Position numbers and translations under genes: made by a program. Below are positions 45,243-54,884 of a stretch of DNA of 64,000 nt, in pieces. Every line of letters begins with the position of its first letter. Position 1 is the stretch's first letter. This DNA comes from Paracoccus rhizosphaerae. Its GTDB lineage: Bacteria > Pseudomonadota > Alphaproteobacteria > Rhodobacterales > Rhodobacteraceae. Below the pieces are notes generated by a model. It had not been told where the DNA came from, ran no database searches, and saw only the letters and a program-made list of their open reading frames with translations. Location: assembly GCF_026162645.1 (NCBI RefSeq), contig NZ_JAOTBE010000007.1, positions 28,133-92,132 of the forward strand, in the 5' to 3' direction.

Positions 45243-46577
45243 TCACCAGTTGTTCTTGAACCAGCGATAGGCCCGGCGCAGGCTGCGCGCCGGATAACGG
45301 TCTGCAGGCATCTCGAAATCCCACCATTCGTCCTGCGGATGCGCGGCGAACAGGGCCAGCCCGACGGCGCTGGAAAAGCTGGGGTCGGTCAACTGATGCG
45401 CCAGCCCGTCGATCCGCAGCGGCCGTCCGCAACGAACGTTGGGACCCAGGATCCGCGCGGCCAGTCCGTCCAGACCCGGGATCTGGCTTCCGCCGCCGGT
45501 CAGCACGATCTGCTGGCTGGGCATATAGTCGAAGCCGGCGGCGTCCAGCACCTCGCGCGCGCTCTCCAGGATCTCCTCGACCCGCGGGCGCATGATGCCG
45601 ATGACGTCGGCGCGGCTGACATGGCGGCGGTCGGCCTCCCATTCGCTGGTGTCCGATCCCACGTCGATCATGTCGTGGTCATCGCGGCCGGTTGCCTCCA
45701 CCCCGCCGTTCAGCGTCTTCAGCCGCTCGGCCACCGGCAGGCTGACGCGCAGGCCCTGCGCGATGTCCTGCGTGATCAGGTTCCCGCCGATCGGGACGTG
45801 ATCCGAAAAGATCATGTGCTTCTTGATGAAGACCGACACGCCGGTCCCGCCACCGCCGAAGTCGATGCAGGCCGCGCCCAGTTCCTGCTCGTCCTCGACA
45901 AGGCTGGCGCGAGCCGAGGCGTAGGGGGCCGACGCGATGCCCGCCAGTTCAAGGTCGCAGCGGCGGATGCACTGCACCAGGTTGCCGATCACGTCGCCGT
46001 CGACGGTCAGAACGTGCATGTCGCAGAAAAGCTTGTTGCCCAGGTGGTCGCGCGGGTCAGCCAGGTTGGTGCGGTTGTCGACGGCGAAGTTCACCGGCTG
46101 CGCGTGCAGCACCTCGCGCCCGCGGCCGAAATCCGGCGTCTCGCACGCCGCAAGGACCAAGGCAACGTCGTGTTCCCCCACCTGCCCCGAGGCCAGCGTG
46201 ATCTCTCCGGCAAGGCCGTAGGATGCGGGCCGCCCGCCGGACAGGCAGGCGATGACGTGGTCGATGCGCACGCCGGCGACCTTCTGCGCGGCCGCAACGA
46301 CGGTGCGGATGGCGCGCTCGGTCTCGGCCATCGTCTCGATCTCGCCCCGGCGCATGCCCCGCGACCGGGTCGAGGCCGCGCCGATCACCCGGAAGTTCAC
46401 CTGCCCCGCCATGGGGCCGACGCCGTCCGTTGCGCGGAAGGTGCCGTTGCTGTCCACGCGCAGCACCAGGCAGGCGATCTTCGAGGTGCCGATGTCCAGG
46501 ATGCCGATCACGCCCCGCTGCAGCGCCGCCCGCCGGATATTCCGCATCGCCCGCTGCGTCTGATACAGTTCGACCAT
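45243..46577 (-). CDS. ftsA: Cell division protein FtsA
   Basis: 444 residues. Actin-like ATPase that ties FtsZ to the membrane. Actin motifs are GILDIGTSKIACLVLRV, IDFGGGGTGVSVF and VLTGGGSQIPGL. The C-terminal end (SLRRAYRWFKNNW) is the amphipathic membrane-targeting helix. ATG 46577 has GGGGAGGGGGCGA upstream. It starts 12 bases after the ftsQ stop. Confidence 0.97.
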   Translation of the reverse strand: MVELYQTQRAMRNIRRAALQRGVIGILDIGTSKIACLVLRVDSNGTFRATDGVGPMAGQVNFRVIGAASTRSRGMRRGEIETMAETERAIRTVVAAAQKVAGVRIDHVIACLSGGRPASYGLAGEITLASGQVGEHDVALVLAACETPDFGRGREVLHAQPVNFAVDNRTNLADPRDHLGNKLFCDMHVLTVDGDVIGNLVQCIRRCDLELAGIASAPYASARASLVEDEQELGAACIDFGGGGTGVSVFIKKHMIFSDHVPIGGNLITQDIAQGLRVSLPVAERLKTLNGGVEATGRDDHDMIDVGSDTSEWEADRRHVSRADVIGIMRPRVEEILESAREVLDAAGFDYMPSQQIVLTGGGSQIPGLDGLAARILGPNVRCGRPLRIDGLAHQLTDPSFSSAVGLALFAAHPQDEWWDFEMPADRYPARSLRRAYRWFKNNW

Positions 46578-46589
46578 TCGCCCCCTCCC

Positions 46590-47528
46590 CTAGCCTTCGT
46601 TGTCCGGCAGCACGTTGCCGTCCGGCCCCAGCAGGGGCAGCCCGCGCGCTTCGCGGATCGTGTTCCTGGCGTCGATCCCCAGCCGCAGGACCGGCCGCGA
46701 CGGATCGCGCAGGTCGACCGAGACGATGTCGCGGCCCAGCATGTCCTCGGCCCGGTGCAGCGCGATCGCGGCTTCCAGCGCGACGAGGGCGCCCTTCTCG
46801 GGCAGCATGATCCGCTGGCCGAAATCCAGCACCAGGTCCCACCGCCGTTCGCCCCTGCGGACCAGGCCCCGCACCCGCGGCAGGATTGGACCTGCCGCGT
46901 CGAACAGCGCCAGCGCCTCCTCGGTGACCAGATCGGCGCCTTCGCCCGAGATCAGCGGCAGTTCCGGGCGCACCTCGCGCGAGGTGACGCTGGCGACGCG
47001 GTGGCCGGTGTCGTCCAGGATCTCGATCCCGCGGCTGTGGCGCCAGAGAATGGCGGGCTTGCGCTCGACCACCTGGGCGGACAGGATGCCGCCGGGCTTG
47101 ATGCGCAGGTCGATGGTCTCGACCGCATCCAATTGCATCACCTGCAGGCGCAGCGCCGCCAGGTCGATATCGAAACTTGAGGCCGGCAGGTCCACCGGCA
47201 GCATCGCGCGCAGGGCCTTTTCCACGACCGGAGAGGCCCCCTCGATCGCCATGGTCCGGACTTGGAACTCTTCCCGGCTCTGGACCTTCTGGACGACCGA
47301 GTTCAGCCCGTCGCGCAGCAGGGCACGGCGATCCTCGTCCGCCAGCCATAACCCGGCGACCATCGCCAGCACAAAGGCGGGAATGCCCACCCGAAGGATG
47401 CGGCGATAAAGCGGCGTCAGCCACATCCGTTCCAGCCGGTATTGCAGCCGCGACGGGGCCGGATCGCGCCTCTGGCGCGGCTGAGGCGTCACCTGCTTGC
47501 CGGGACGGTGATCGATCACGACCGGCAC
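46590..47528 (-). CDS. ftsQ: Cell division protein FtsQ
   Basis: 312 residues from GTG 47528, chosen because GGAGG lies 7 bases upstream; this start overlaps the ddl end by 13 bases. A basic cytoplasmic N-terminus (about 1-43) precedes one membrane helix ([19 protein letters not shown]). A POTRA domain follows ([20 protein letters not shown]), then the beta domain with [20 protein letters not shown]. It is the scaffold linking FtsBL and late division proteins. Order ddl-ftsQ-ftsA is standard. Confidence 0.94.
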   Translation of the reverse strand: MPVVIDHRPGKQVTPQPRQRRDPAPSRLQYRLERMWLTPLYRRILRVGIPAFVLAMVAGLWLADEDRRALLRDGLNSVVQKVQSREEFQVRTMAIEGASPVVEKALRAMLPVDLPASSFDIDLAALRLQVMQLDAVETIDLRIKPGGILSAQVVERKPAILWRHSRGIEILDDTGHRVASVTSREVRPELPLISGEGADLVTEEALALFDAAGPILPRVRGLVRRGERRWDLVLDFGQRIMLPEKGALVALEAAIALHRAEDMLGRDIVSVDLRDPSRPVLRLGIDARNTIREARGLPLLGPDGNVLPDNEG

Positions 47529-48451
47529 AGCGCATCCTCCACCATCCAGCGCATCAGCGCCGGAAAGTCGATGCCCGAATGCGCGGCCTGTTCGGGCGCC
47601 AGAGAGGTCGGCGTCATGCCGGGCTGCGTGTTCACCTCGAGGATGATCAGCCCGTCCAGCCCGCGGCTGTCGTCCCACCGGAAATCCGTGCGGGTCAGCC
47701 CCGAGCAGCCCAAGGCCCTGTGGGCGCGGCATGCCAGGTCCATGCAGGCCTCGGCGATACCGGGCGGAATGTCCGCGGGAATAACGTGTCGCGATCCGCC
47801 GACGCTGTATTTGGCAGCATAGTCGTACCAGCCATCGGTCAGGATCTCGGTCACGCCCAGGGCGCGGTCGCCCATCACCGTCGTTGTCAGCTCGCGCCCG
47901 GGCGCATAGGTTTCGACCATGACGCGGGCGGGCATGTCGGCCGACAGCTGCGGCGGCTGATTGGCGCCGTCGTGAACGATATAGACGCCCACCGACGATC
48001 CCTCATCGTTGGGCTTGACCACGTAGGGGGGCGGGATCACGTGCCGGCGGCGCACCTCGTCCGCGTCGGCGATCACGCTTTCGACGACCGGAAGACCGGC
48101 GCCACGAAATGCGTCCTTCGCCCGGCTCTTGTCCATGGCCAGGGCCGAGGCGAGAACGCCGGAATGGGTATAGGGAATGTCCAGCCAGTCCAAGAGGCCC
48201 TGGACGCAGCCGTCTTCGCCCCACCGGCCATGCAGCGCATTGAAGACGACGTCGGGATCAGCCTCGGCCAACCGCCGGACGATCTCATCCCCCCGAGCCT
48301 GTCCCAGCTCGATCTCTGTCACCTGATAACCTGCCACCCGCAGCGCAGCCGCGCATTCGCGTCCCGACGACAAAGACACCTCGCGCTCGGCCGAGGGTCC
48401 GCCCATCAGAACAGCGACCGAGTGGGCTGTCCTGCTCGACCTGCCCGCCAC
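47516..48451 (-). CDS. ddl: D-alanine--D-alanine ligase
   Basis: 311 residues from GTG 48451, with AAGAGGCGGAATC upstream. It makes D-Ala-D-Ala for the pentapeptide. ATP-grasp motifs: [50 protein letters not shown], and the metal-binding end [15 protein letters not shown]. It overlaps ftsQ by 13 bases. The 136 bp before its start hold the end of murB's transcript or its own promoter; I see no gene there. Confidence 0.96.
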   Translation of the reverse strand: MAGRSSRTAHSVAVLMGGPSAEREVSLSSGRECAAALRVAGYQVTEIELGQARGDEIVRRLAEADPDVVFNALHGRWGEDGCVQGLLDWLDIPYTHSGVLASALAMDKSRAKDAFRGAGLPVVESVIADADEVRRRHVIPPPYVVKPNDEGSSVGVYIVHDGANQPPQLSADMPARVMVETYAPGRELTTTVMGDRALGVTEILTDGWYDYAAKYSVGGSRHVIPADIPPGIAEACMDLACRAHRALGCSGLTRTDFRWDDSRGLDGLIILEVNTQPGMTPTSLAPEQAAHSGIDFPALMRWMVEDALCRS

Positions 48452-48587
48452 GATTCCGCCTCTTGTTGCCCGGTTGATCCGGGCTTCGCCTGTCTTGCGC
48501 CACCATTCACGGTTGCGTCATGGCTGACACGTTACAGCCAAAGCACAAGGCACAAAAGCGCATTTTCGTTAACAAGAGGTGAATCGC

Positions 48588-49520
48588 CTAGGGTTCCTCG
48601 GCGAAATCGCCGACGCGGACGACCTCCCACTGAAGGTCGTGGCCGCTGTCTTCCAGCACGCGGCGGCGCACCAGCTCGCCCAAGGCCTCAAGCTCGGCCG
48701 CGGTGGCGCCGCCGGTGTTCAGAAGGAAGTTCGGATGCTTTTCCGACATCTGCGCCCCGCCCCAGCTGTGGCCGCGCAACCCGGCCCGGTCGATCAGCGA
48801 CCAGGCCTTGAGGTCGTGCGTGTCGTCCGCCTGCCCGGTCGAACTGAACCCGGCCGGATTGCGGAAGGTCGACCCGGCGCTGCGTTCACGCGTCGGCTGG
48901 CTGGCATCGCGCCGCGCCATCTGGTCGACCATCTTGGCATGCAGCGCGTCTGGATCGGCAGGTTCGGCGCGGAACCTCGCCTGGGTGATCACCCACCCGT
49001 CAGGGACCTGGGTATGGCGATAGCTGAAGGCCAGGTCCCCTGCCGTCAGCACCACCTCGCGTCCGTCGCGGGTGACCGCCCGCGCGTCGATCAGATGATC
49101 GGCGACATAGCTGCCATAGCAACCAGCGTTCATCCGGACCGCGCCGCCAATGCTGCCGGGAATCGTGCGCAGGAAAGTCAGGTCCAGGCCCGCATCGGCG
49201 GCGCGGCGCGCGACCTGAGCATCCAGCGCGGCTGCCCCCGCCGTCACGACGCCGTCAGCGATTTCAACCCCGTTGAAAGCGCGGCCCAAGCGGACCACCA
49301 CGCCGCGGATGCCACCATCCCGCACGATCAGGTTGCTGCCCACGCCCATCGGAAAGACCGGCACCCCGGGATCGAGCGCGGCCAGGAAAGCGGCCAGATC
49401 CTCGGCGTCTGCGGGTTGAAACAGCCAGTCGGCAGGGCCGCCGACGCGCAGCCAGGTCAGGCTGTCAAGCGGGCGGTCGGCGGTCAGGGTGCCGCGGGGG
49501 GTCGGAAGATCCAGGCTCAT
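48588..49520 (-). CDS. murB: UDP-N-acetylenolpyruvoylglucosamine reductase
   Basis: 310 residues. FAD enzyme that makes UDP-MurNAc. FAD-binding motifs are [12 protein letters not shown] and [20 protein letters not shown]; the catalytic region is [28 protein letters not shown] is near the type I active-site Ser. ATG 49520 has AGGACCACGCGC upstream. It follows the 115-aa membrane protein by 45 bases. Confidence 0.96.
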   Translation of the reverse strand: MSLDLPTPRGTLTADRPLDSLTWLRVGGPADWLFQPADAEDLAAFLAALDPGVPVFPMGVGSNLIVRDGGIRGVVVRLGRAFNGVEIADGVVTAGAAALDAQVARRAADAGLDLTFLRTIPGSIGGAVRMNAGCYGSYVADHLIDARAVTRDGREVVLTAGDLAFSYRHTQVPDGWVITQARFRAEPADPDALHAKMVDQMARRDASQPTRERSAGSTFRNPAGFSSTGQADDTHDLKAWSLIDRAGLRGHSWGGAQMSEKHPNFLLNTGGATAAELEALGELVRRRVLEDSGHDLQWEVVRVGDFAEEP

Positions 49521-49565
49521 GCGCGTGGTCCTAGCCAGCCGCCCCTGTGCCGTCAACCGCAGCCC

Positions 49566-49913
49566 TCAGATCAGAAAGGTCGCGGCAGTCGATCCCGCCG
49601 CCAGCGCCAGCGCGGCGATCGTGATGCCGCCGAGAGGATTCCGCCAGGACAAGCTTCGCCCCTGGAATGCGGCCAGCGCCAGGCCCAGGGCCACGCCGCC
49701 CAGTGCGGGAAGGACCGTGAAGGCCTGCGCGACCAGCGCCGCTAGGTCATGGAAACCGTCCCGCCCCTGCGCGGCCAGGAACAGCTGAATGGAAATCGCG
49801 GCCAGCAGGCCGGCCAGCACCAGCAGCGGCCAGCGCAGGCGCAGCCGCGCCGCGCCCCAGGCGATGAAGCCCGCGCCGCCCAGGCACAGCGCCGCGATCA
49901 GCCAGGGGTTCAC
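49566..49913 (-). CDS. Hypothetical membrane protein between DUF2484 and murB
   Basis: 115 residues from GTG 49913; its GTG overlaps the TGA of the DUF2484 gene (GTGA), and GAAGGA lies upstream. Three or four hydrophobic segments: LIAALCLGGAGFIAWGAARL, WPLLVLAGLLAAISIQLFLA, FTVLPALGGVALGLALAAF and GGITIAALALAAGSTAATF. I do not recognise a family. Its placement inside the mur cluster with tight coupling implies an accessory envelope role. Confidence 0.78.
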   Translation of the reverse strand: MNPWLIAALCLGGAGFIAWGAARLRLRWPLLVLAGLLAAISIQLFLAAQGRDGFHDLAALVAQAFTVLPALGGVALGLALAAFQGRSLSWRNPLGGITIAALALAAGSTAATFLI

Positions 49914-50197
49914 GCCGGTCCTTCGCTCTGCGGTCCCGGCGGGGCGACGACCGACACGGCGCGCCGCCGCGCCTGGCGGCCCAGAAGCGCACAAAGTCCC
50001 AGCACGAAACCTGCCACGCCGATCCCCGGCCCCCACAGAAGCGTCAGCCAGCCGACCGTTGGCACCCCCAGGACGACCAGCGTCCAGCGCGACCCGGAAT
50101 GCCAGCGCCGCGGCAGGCTTGGCACCAGCAGCGCCAGGCACAGCCACAGCCCGGTCAGCAGAAGTGCCGCCACCGGCGGCGACGGCAGCGCGATCAC
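49910..50197 (-). CDS. DUF2484 family membrane protein
   Basis: 95 residues from GTG 50197, which overlaps the TGA of murC (GTGA); AAGG is upstream at a long spacing. A TTG at 50206 in frame is a less likely start. Three hydrophobic segments are visible: [39 protein letters not shown] and [18 protein letters not shown]2484 proteins sit between murC and murB in Rhodobacterales; their function is unknown. Assignment rests on length, segments and context. Confidence 0.75.
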   Translation of the reverse strand: MIALPSPPVAALLLTGLWLCLALLVPSLPRRWHSGSRWTLVVLGVPTVGWLTLLWGPGIGVAGFVLGLCALLGRQARRRAVSVVAPPGPQSEGPA

Positions 50198-51621
50198 GCG
50201 GCGCAACCTTGCAGGCGCGCCGGCAACGCATTGGCCCAGGTCGAGATCGTGCCTGCCCCCAGGCAGACCACCATGTCGCCGGGCCGCGCCTGTTCGCGGA
50301 CCAGACGCTCCAGGTCGTCCTCCGAGAGGATCGCGCGGGCGTGGCGGTGGCCGTGGGCGATCAGCCCGGCGACCAGGTCGTCGCGCGATGCGCCGGGGAT
50401 CGGGTCCTCTCCGGCGGAATAGACATCGGCGATCGCCACCACGTCGGCCTCGTTGAAGCAGGTGCAGAAGTCGTCGAAAAGGCCTGACAGGCGCGAATAG
50501 CGGTGCGGCTGGTGAACCGCGATCACCCGACCGCTGCTGGCCTGCCGCGCAGCCTTCAGCACGGCGGCGATCTCGACCGGGTGGTGGCCGTAGTCGTCGA
50601 TGATGGTCACGCCTCCTACCTCGCCCACGCGGGTGAAGCGGCGGCCGACGCCGCCGAACTTGGCCAGCGCCTCGCGGATCTCGGACATCTTGATGCCCAG
50701 GTGCCGCGCTACGGCCACTGCAGCCAGGCAGTTCGATACGTTGTGGTCGCCCGGCATGGGCAGCGTGCAGCCCTCGATCATGCGGAGGTCGCCGTTCTCA
50801 GCCGGTCCCTCGCCCTGCAGGGCGATGTCGAAATGCGCGATGCCGGCTTCATAGCGCAGGTTCATCGCCCGCACGTCGGCCTGGGCGTTGAAGCCGAAGG
50901 TCACGACGCGCCGGTCGGTCAGCTTGCCGACCAGGGACTGCACCTCGGGGTGGTCGGTGCAGCAGACGGCCAGGCCATAGAACGGGATGCCTGAGGCGAA
51001 GTTGTAGAACCCTTGGCGCAGCGCGTCGAAGCTGCCCCAATGCTCCATATGCTCGGGGTCGATGTTGGTGACGATGGCGATGTCGGCCGGCAGGCGGTTG
51101 AAGCTGCCGTCGGATTCGTCGGCCTCGACCACCATCCATTCGCCAGCGCCCGCGCGCGCGTTCGAGCCATAGGCGTGGATCACGCCGCCGTTGATCACCG
51201 TCGGGTCCAGCCCGCCGGCGTCCAGAAGGGTCGCCACCATCGTGGTGGTCGTCGTCTTGCCATGGGTGCCCGCGATGGCGATGTTCGACTTCATGCGCAT
51301 CAGCTCGGCCAGCATCTCGGCGCGGCGGACGACGGGAAGTCCGCGGCGGCGCGCCTCCTCCAGCTCGGGGTTGCCCTTCTTGATCGCGGTCGAGATCACG
51401 ATGACGCCCGCGCCGTCGATGTTCTCGGCCCGCTGGCCCTCGAAGACGGTGGCGCCCAGGGTCTCCAGCCGGTCGGTGATCTTGGACCGCTTCAGGTCGC
51501 TGCCCTGCACGCGATAGCCCAGGGTCAGCAGCACCTCGGCGATGCCGGACATGCCGATCCCGCCGATGCCCACGAAGTGGATCGGGCCCAGCTCTCCGGG
51601 CAGTTTCGTCGCTGCGTTCAT
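50194..51621 (-). CDS. murC: UDP-N-acetylmuramate--L-alanine ligase
   Basis: 475 residues. It adds L-Ala to UDP-MurNAc, the first Mur ligase step. It has the N-terminal [21 protein letters not shown] loop [38 protein letters not shown] and the C-terminal [22 protein letters not shown] 51621 overlaps the murG stop by ATGA, and DUF2484 overlaps its end by GTGA. Confidence 0.97.
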   Translation of the reverse strand: MNAATKLPGELGPIHFVGIGGIGMSGIAEVLLTLGYRVQGSDLKRSKITDRLETLGATVFEGQRAENIDGAGVIVISTAIKKGNPELEEARRRGLPVVRRAEMLAELMRMKSNIAIAGTHGKTTTTTMVATLLDAGGLDPTVINGGVIHAYGSNARAGAGEWMVVEADESDGSFNRLPADIAIVTNIDPEHMEHWGSFDALRQGFYNFASGIPFYGLAVCCTDHPEVQSLVGKLTDRRVVTFGFNAQADVRAMNLRYEAGIAHFDIALQGEGPAENGDLRMIEGCTLPMPGDHNVSNCLAAVAVARHLGIKMSEIREALAKFGGVGRRFTRVGEVGGVTIIDDYGHHPVEIAAVLKAARQASSGRVIAVHQPHRYSRLSGLFDDFCTCFNEADVVAIADVYSAGEDPIPGASRDDLVAGLIAHGHRHARAILSEDDLERLVREQARPGDMVVCLGAGTISTWANALPARLQGCAA

Positions 51622-52703
51622 CGCACAATCTCCTCGACGAGGTCGTAAAGGCGCCGCGCCGCATCGGGGCGGGCGAGGGTCAGCGCGGCTTCGGCCATGG
51701 CCGTGGCTTGCGCAGGGTCGGTCAGGATCGCGCGGATGTCGCGCGCAAGGCTGTCGGCGTCAAGCACCGATTCCGGATGGACCAGGGCCGCGCCGGCCTC
51801 GGCCAGGGCCTGGGCGTTGGCGGTCTGGTGATCGCCCGTCGCTGCGGCAAAGGGGATCAGGATTGCAGGGCGGCCGATCACAGTGATGTCGGCCAGCGAC
51901 GAGGCGCCGGACCGGCTGATGACCAGCTGGGATCGGGACAGGCGATCGGGAACGTCGGTGAAGAAGGGCTGTACCTCGGCCTTGATCCCGGCATCGGCAT
52001 AGGCGCGGGTGACGCGGTCGCCATCCTCGGCCCGTGCCTGATGGCTGACCCGCAGCCGCTGGCGCAGGTCTGCGGGCAGCGCGGCGATCGCTGCGGGCAC
52101 GACGTCGGACAGCACCCGCGCGCCTTGGCTGCCGCCGATCACCAGAAGGTGCAGCGGGCCTTCGGAAGGCGCGGCATAGGGATGCCCCGAGCGGTCCAGC
52201 ACCGCCCCGCGCACGGGGTTGCCGGTATGGATGCCCGGCACGTCATCTGGCAGATCCGTAGGCCAGGTGCCGCAGGCGACGCGCTGCACCCGCGTCGCGA
52301 AGATCCGGTTGACGCGCCCCATGACACCGTTCTGTTCGTGGATCATCCGCGGCAGGCCCATCGTCCAGGCCGCCGATAGCGCCGGGATGGTGGGATAGCC
52401 GCCGAAGCCGATCACCACGGCCGGCCGGTCGCGCCGGAAGGCCCGGCGCGCCGACAGAACGCCCGATCCGATCCGGAACGGCGCGGCCAGCTTGCCCGCC
52501 AGCCCCCCGCGCGCGGTCGTGGCCGATGAGACGACCTGCCGCTCGACCGCCTGGGGAAAGCCGCCGGCATAGCGCGCGCCGCGTTCGTCGGTCGACAGCT
52601 TCACCCGCCAGCCTTCGGACAGAAGCAGCTCGGCCAGGGCCTGGGCCGGAAACATGTGCCCGCCGGTCCCCCCGGCGGCAATCAGGGCAAGTGGCGCCGA
52701 CAT
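51618..52703 (-). CDS. murG: Lipid II synthase MurG
   Basis: 361 residues. Glycosyltransferase adding GlcNAc to lipid I at the inner face of the membrane. Motifs: [64 protein letters not shown] and the UDP-GlcNAc-binding [23 protein letters not shown] 52703 shares one base with the TGA of ftsW (TGATG), and its TGA overlaps murC (ATGA), so translation of ftsW-murG-murC is likely coupled. Confidence 0.97.
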   Translation of the reverse strand: MSAPLALIAAGGTGGHMFPAQALAELLLSEGWRVKLSTDERGARYAGGFPQAVERQVVSSATTARGGLAGKLAAPFRIGSGVLSARRAFRRDRPAVVIGFGGYPTIPALSAAWTMGLPRMIHEQNGVMGRVNRIFATRVQRVACGTWPTDLPDDVPGIHTGNPVRGAVLDRSGHPYAAPSEGPLHLLVIGGSQGARVLSDVVPAAIAALPADLRQRLRVSHQARAEDGDRVTRAYADAGIKAEVQPFFTDVPDRLSRSQLVISRSGASSLADITVIGRPAILIPFAAATGDHQTANAQALAEAGAALVHPESVLDADSLARDIRAILTDPAQATAMAEAALTLARPDAARRLYDLVEEIVR

Positions 52704-53866
52704 CAGCGGCCCCGGCGCAGGATTTCGGCAAATTCGCCCTGCGGCCGCGTCCGGGTCAGCGCCAGCAGCATGCCCACCGCGATTCCCGAGGCGATCACGG
52801 ACGAGCCGCCATAGCTGACGAAGGGCAGCGTCATACCCTTGGCGGGCAGCAGGCGCACGGCGACGCCCATGTTGATCAGCGCCTGCACGCCGAAGGCGCA
52901 GGCGAGGCCCGTCCCGGCGATGCGCGCGAAGGGGTCGCGTTCCTTCAGCAGGCGCAGCAGCGACCGGGTGACGATGGTGCCATAGAGAAGGATGATCAGC
53001 AGCACCATCACCAGCCCGTATTCCTCGGCCGCGACGGCGATGATGAAGTCGGTATGCGCGTCGGGTAGCGACCACTTCACCTGCCCCTCGCCCACGCCGA
53101 CGCCGAAGAACCGGCCTTCCTGAATGGCGTTGGTCGCGAAATAGATCTGCGTGTTGGCGTCAATCTCGGATGACAGGAAGCTGTTGATCCTGCGGGCAAA
53201 ATGCTCGGACATATTATAGGCGAAGAACCCGCCCGCGCCCGCAAGCCCGGCCACGGCGACCATCAGGATCACCGGCGATCCGGCGACGAAATACATCACC
53301 AGCCAGGAAAACAGCACCAGCGACGCCTGCCCGAAGTCCGGCTGCAGGGCCAGCAGCAGGACGATGATCATAGCTGCAAAGAAGGAGTAGAGCCTGCCCG
53401 GCGGGCCGCCGACCTCTTGGCTGGCGGCCATGAACCAGGCGCAGAGGGCCACGAAGCCGGGCTTGAGGAATTCTGACGGCTGCACCGACACGAAACCAAG
53501 TGATAGCCAGCGCGTCGCCCCCTTGCCGAAATCCGTGCCGATGACCGGCAGGGCCAGGATCGCCATGAAGGCGATCACGAAGCCCAAGACGCCAATGCGC
53601 CGGATCTGCCGGGGTGACATCATCGAGATGACCAGCATGACGACCAGCGCCATGCCGCCGAACACTGCCTGCCGCTGGACATAGTAGAACCGCGGCAGGT
53701 TGTTCTTTTCCGCCAAGGGGACCGAGGCGGCCAGCCCCAGCAGCAAGCCGACCGCGAACAGCCCCACGACACAGGCCAATGCCCATTTGTCCAAGGTTCG
53801 CCACCAGCGTGGAAGAATCGGGTCGCCCGCCCGCACGGGCGTCGTGCCGAAGACCATCTCGGTCAT
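52703..53866 (-). CDS. ftsW: Septal peptidoglycan polymerase FtsW
   Basis: 387 residues with about ten membrane helices. SEDS-family glycosyltransferase working with FtsI. Signatures are [30 protein letters not shown], and [17 protein letters not shown] [15 protein letters not shown] near the C-terminus. ATG 53866 lacks a clear Shine-Dalgarno; an ATG at 53857 is an alternative. It is the first gene of the wall/division block: murD, normally just upstream, is not here, and the 156 bp before it contain no gene. Confidence 0.96.
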   Translation of the reverse strand: MTEMVFGTTPVRAGDPILPRWWRTLDKWALACVVGLFAVGLLLGLAASVPLAEKNNLPRFYYVQRQAVFGGMALVVMLVISMMSPRQIRRIGVLGFVIAFMAILALPVIGTDFGKGATRWLSLGFVSVQPSEFLKPGFVALCAWFMAASQEVGGPPGRLYSFFAAMIIVLLLALQPDFGQASLVLFSWLVMYFVAGSPVILMVAVAGLAGAGGFFAYNMSEHFARRINSFLSSEIDANTQIYFATNAIQEGRFFGVGVGEGQVKWSLPDAHTDFIIAVAAEEYGLVMVLLIILLYGTIVTRSLLRLLKERDPFARIAGTGLACAFGVQALINMGVAVRLLPAKGMTLPFVSYGGSSVIASGIAVGMLLALTRTRPQGEFAEILRRGR

Positions 53867-54022
53867 GGGAATACCGCCGTCACTGCCTCTGCCTTGCCCG
53901 GTTTTCCGGGTCTGGCGCCAAGCATAGCGCGAAAAGCGCCGTCGCGCTACTGTGGAATGGCACGGATCCCGCAGCGATAGGTGAATATTTAAGGGATCCC
54001 GCGACCTTGGGTTGCGCCCGGC

Positions 54023-54766
54023 TCAGCCCAGAAGGGCGAGCCCAGGAAACGCCTCGAGAAGCCAGAAGCTGAAGGCCGAAAACGCCCCGGTCAGAAGCAT
54101 CACCCCGACGATCACCAGCAGCGCGCCCATGATCCGCTCGATCAGCTTCAGATAGGGCTTGATGCGGTTCATCAGGCCGATGGCGCGGTCGATGAACAGC
54201 GCCGCCAGCAGGAACGGGATGCCCAGCCCGAAAGCGTAGAGGGCCAGCAGTGCAGTACCCCGCGACAGCTCCCCTCCGGTGGCCGCCAGCGACAGGATCA
54301 TCCCCAGCTGCGGCCCAATGCAGGGCGTCCAGCCGAAGGCAAAGGCCAGCCCCAGCACATAGGCGCCAAAGGCCCCGCCGTCCTGGCGGCCGGCATCCAC
54401 CCGCGCCTCGTGGTCGAGGAAGGGGATGCGAATGACATGCAGAAAGTGCAGGCCCATCACGATGACCATCACACCCGCCACCCGCGCCAGAATGTCCTGA
54501 TACTGCAGGAACGCCCGCCCTAGCGCCGAGGCCGCAAAGCCCATTACCAGAAAGACCGTCGAGAGGCCCAGGACGAAGAACACTGCCGGCAGCACCGCGC
54601 TGCGTTCGCGCGCCTTCAGCCCGCTGACGCCCACGCCGGTCATGTAGGCCAGATAGGGCGGCACGATGGGCAGCACACAGGGGGAGAGGAAGGACAGGAT
54701 CCCCGCCAGCAGCGCGACGAAGGCGGCGGGCAGAAAGGCGGCGGTGGCGAGTTCGATTCCCAACAT
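54023..54766 (-). CDS. ccdA: Cytochrome c biogenesis protein CcdA
   Basis: 247 residues with six membrane helices. It moves reducing equivalents across the inner membrane for apocytochrome c maturation. The redox cysteines are in SPCVLP (Cys30) and GWTPCIGP (Cys149). ATG 54766 (MLGIELATAAFLPAAF) gives the usual length, though no ribosome-binding site is evident. It lies between rne and ftsW on the same strand, with no ccm/res genes nearby; its thiol partner must be elsewhere. Confidence 0.94.
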   Translation of the reverse strand: MLGIELATAAFLPAAFVALLAGILSFLSPCVLPIVPPYLAYMTGVGVSGLKARERSAVLPAVFFVLGLSTVFLVMGFAASALGRAFLQYQDILARVAGVMVIVMGLHFLHVIRIPFLDHEARVDAGRQDGGAFGAYVLGLAFAFGWTPCIGPQLGMILSLAATGGELSRGTALLALYAFGLGIPFLLAALFIDRAIGLMNRIKPYLKLIERIMGALLVIVGVMLLTGAFSAFSFWLLEAFPGLALLG

Positions 54767-54845
54767 GGCGCGCAGCTTAGCGCGATGCGCTGTCGAGGAC
54801 AGGGGCCAAACCGTCACGCCTTCGTGGGTCGGGCCGGAATCGAAA

Positions 54846-54871
54846 GGGGCGCTACCTTGGCGTCGCGCCCC
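54846..54871 (-). terminator. Probable terminator of rne
   Basis: In the minus transcript GGGGCGC, a 12-base loop, GCGCCCC and then TTTC. It starts 14 bases after the rne stop codon. Confidence 0.5.
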
Positions 54872-54884
54872 GATCGTGACGGCT

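Noticed and set aside
43616..45259. Plus-strand frame of 547 codons over ftsZ
   Set aside because: Antisense to ftsZ; no start signal and no domain.
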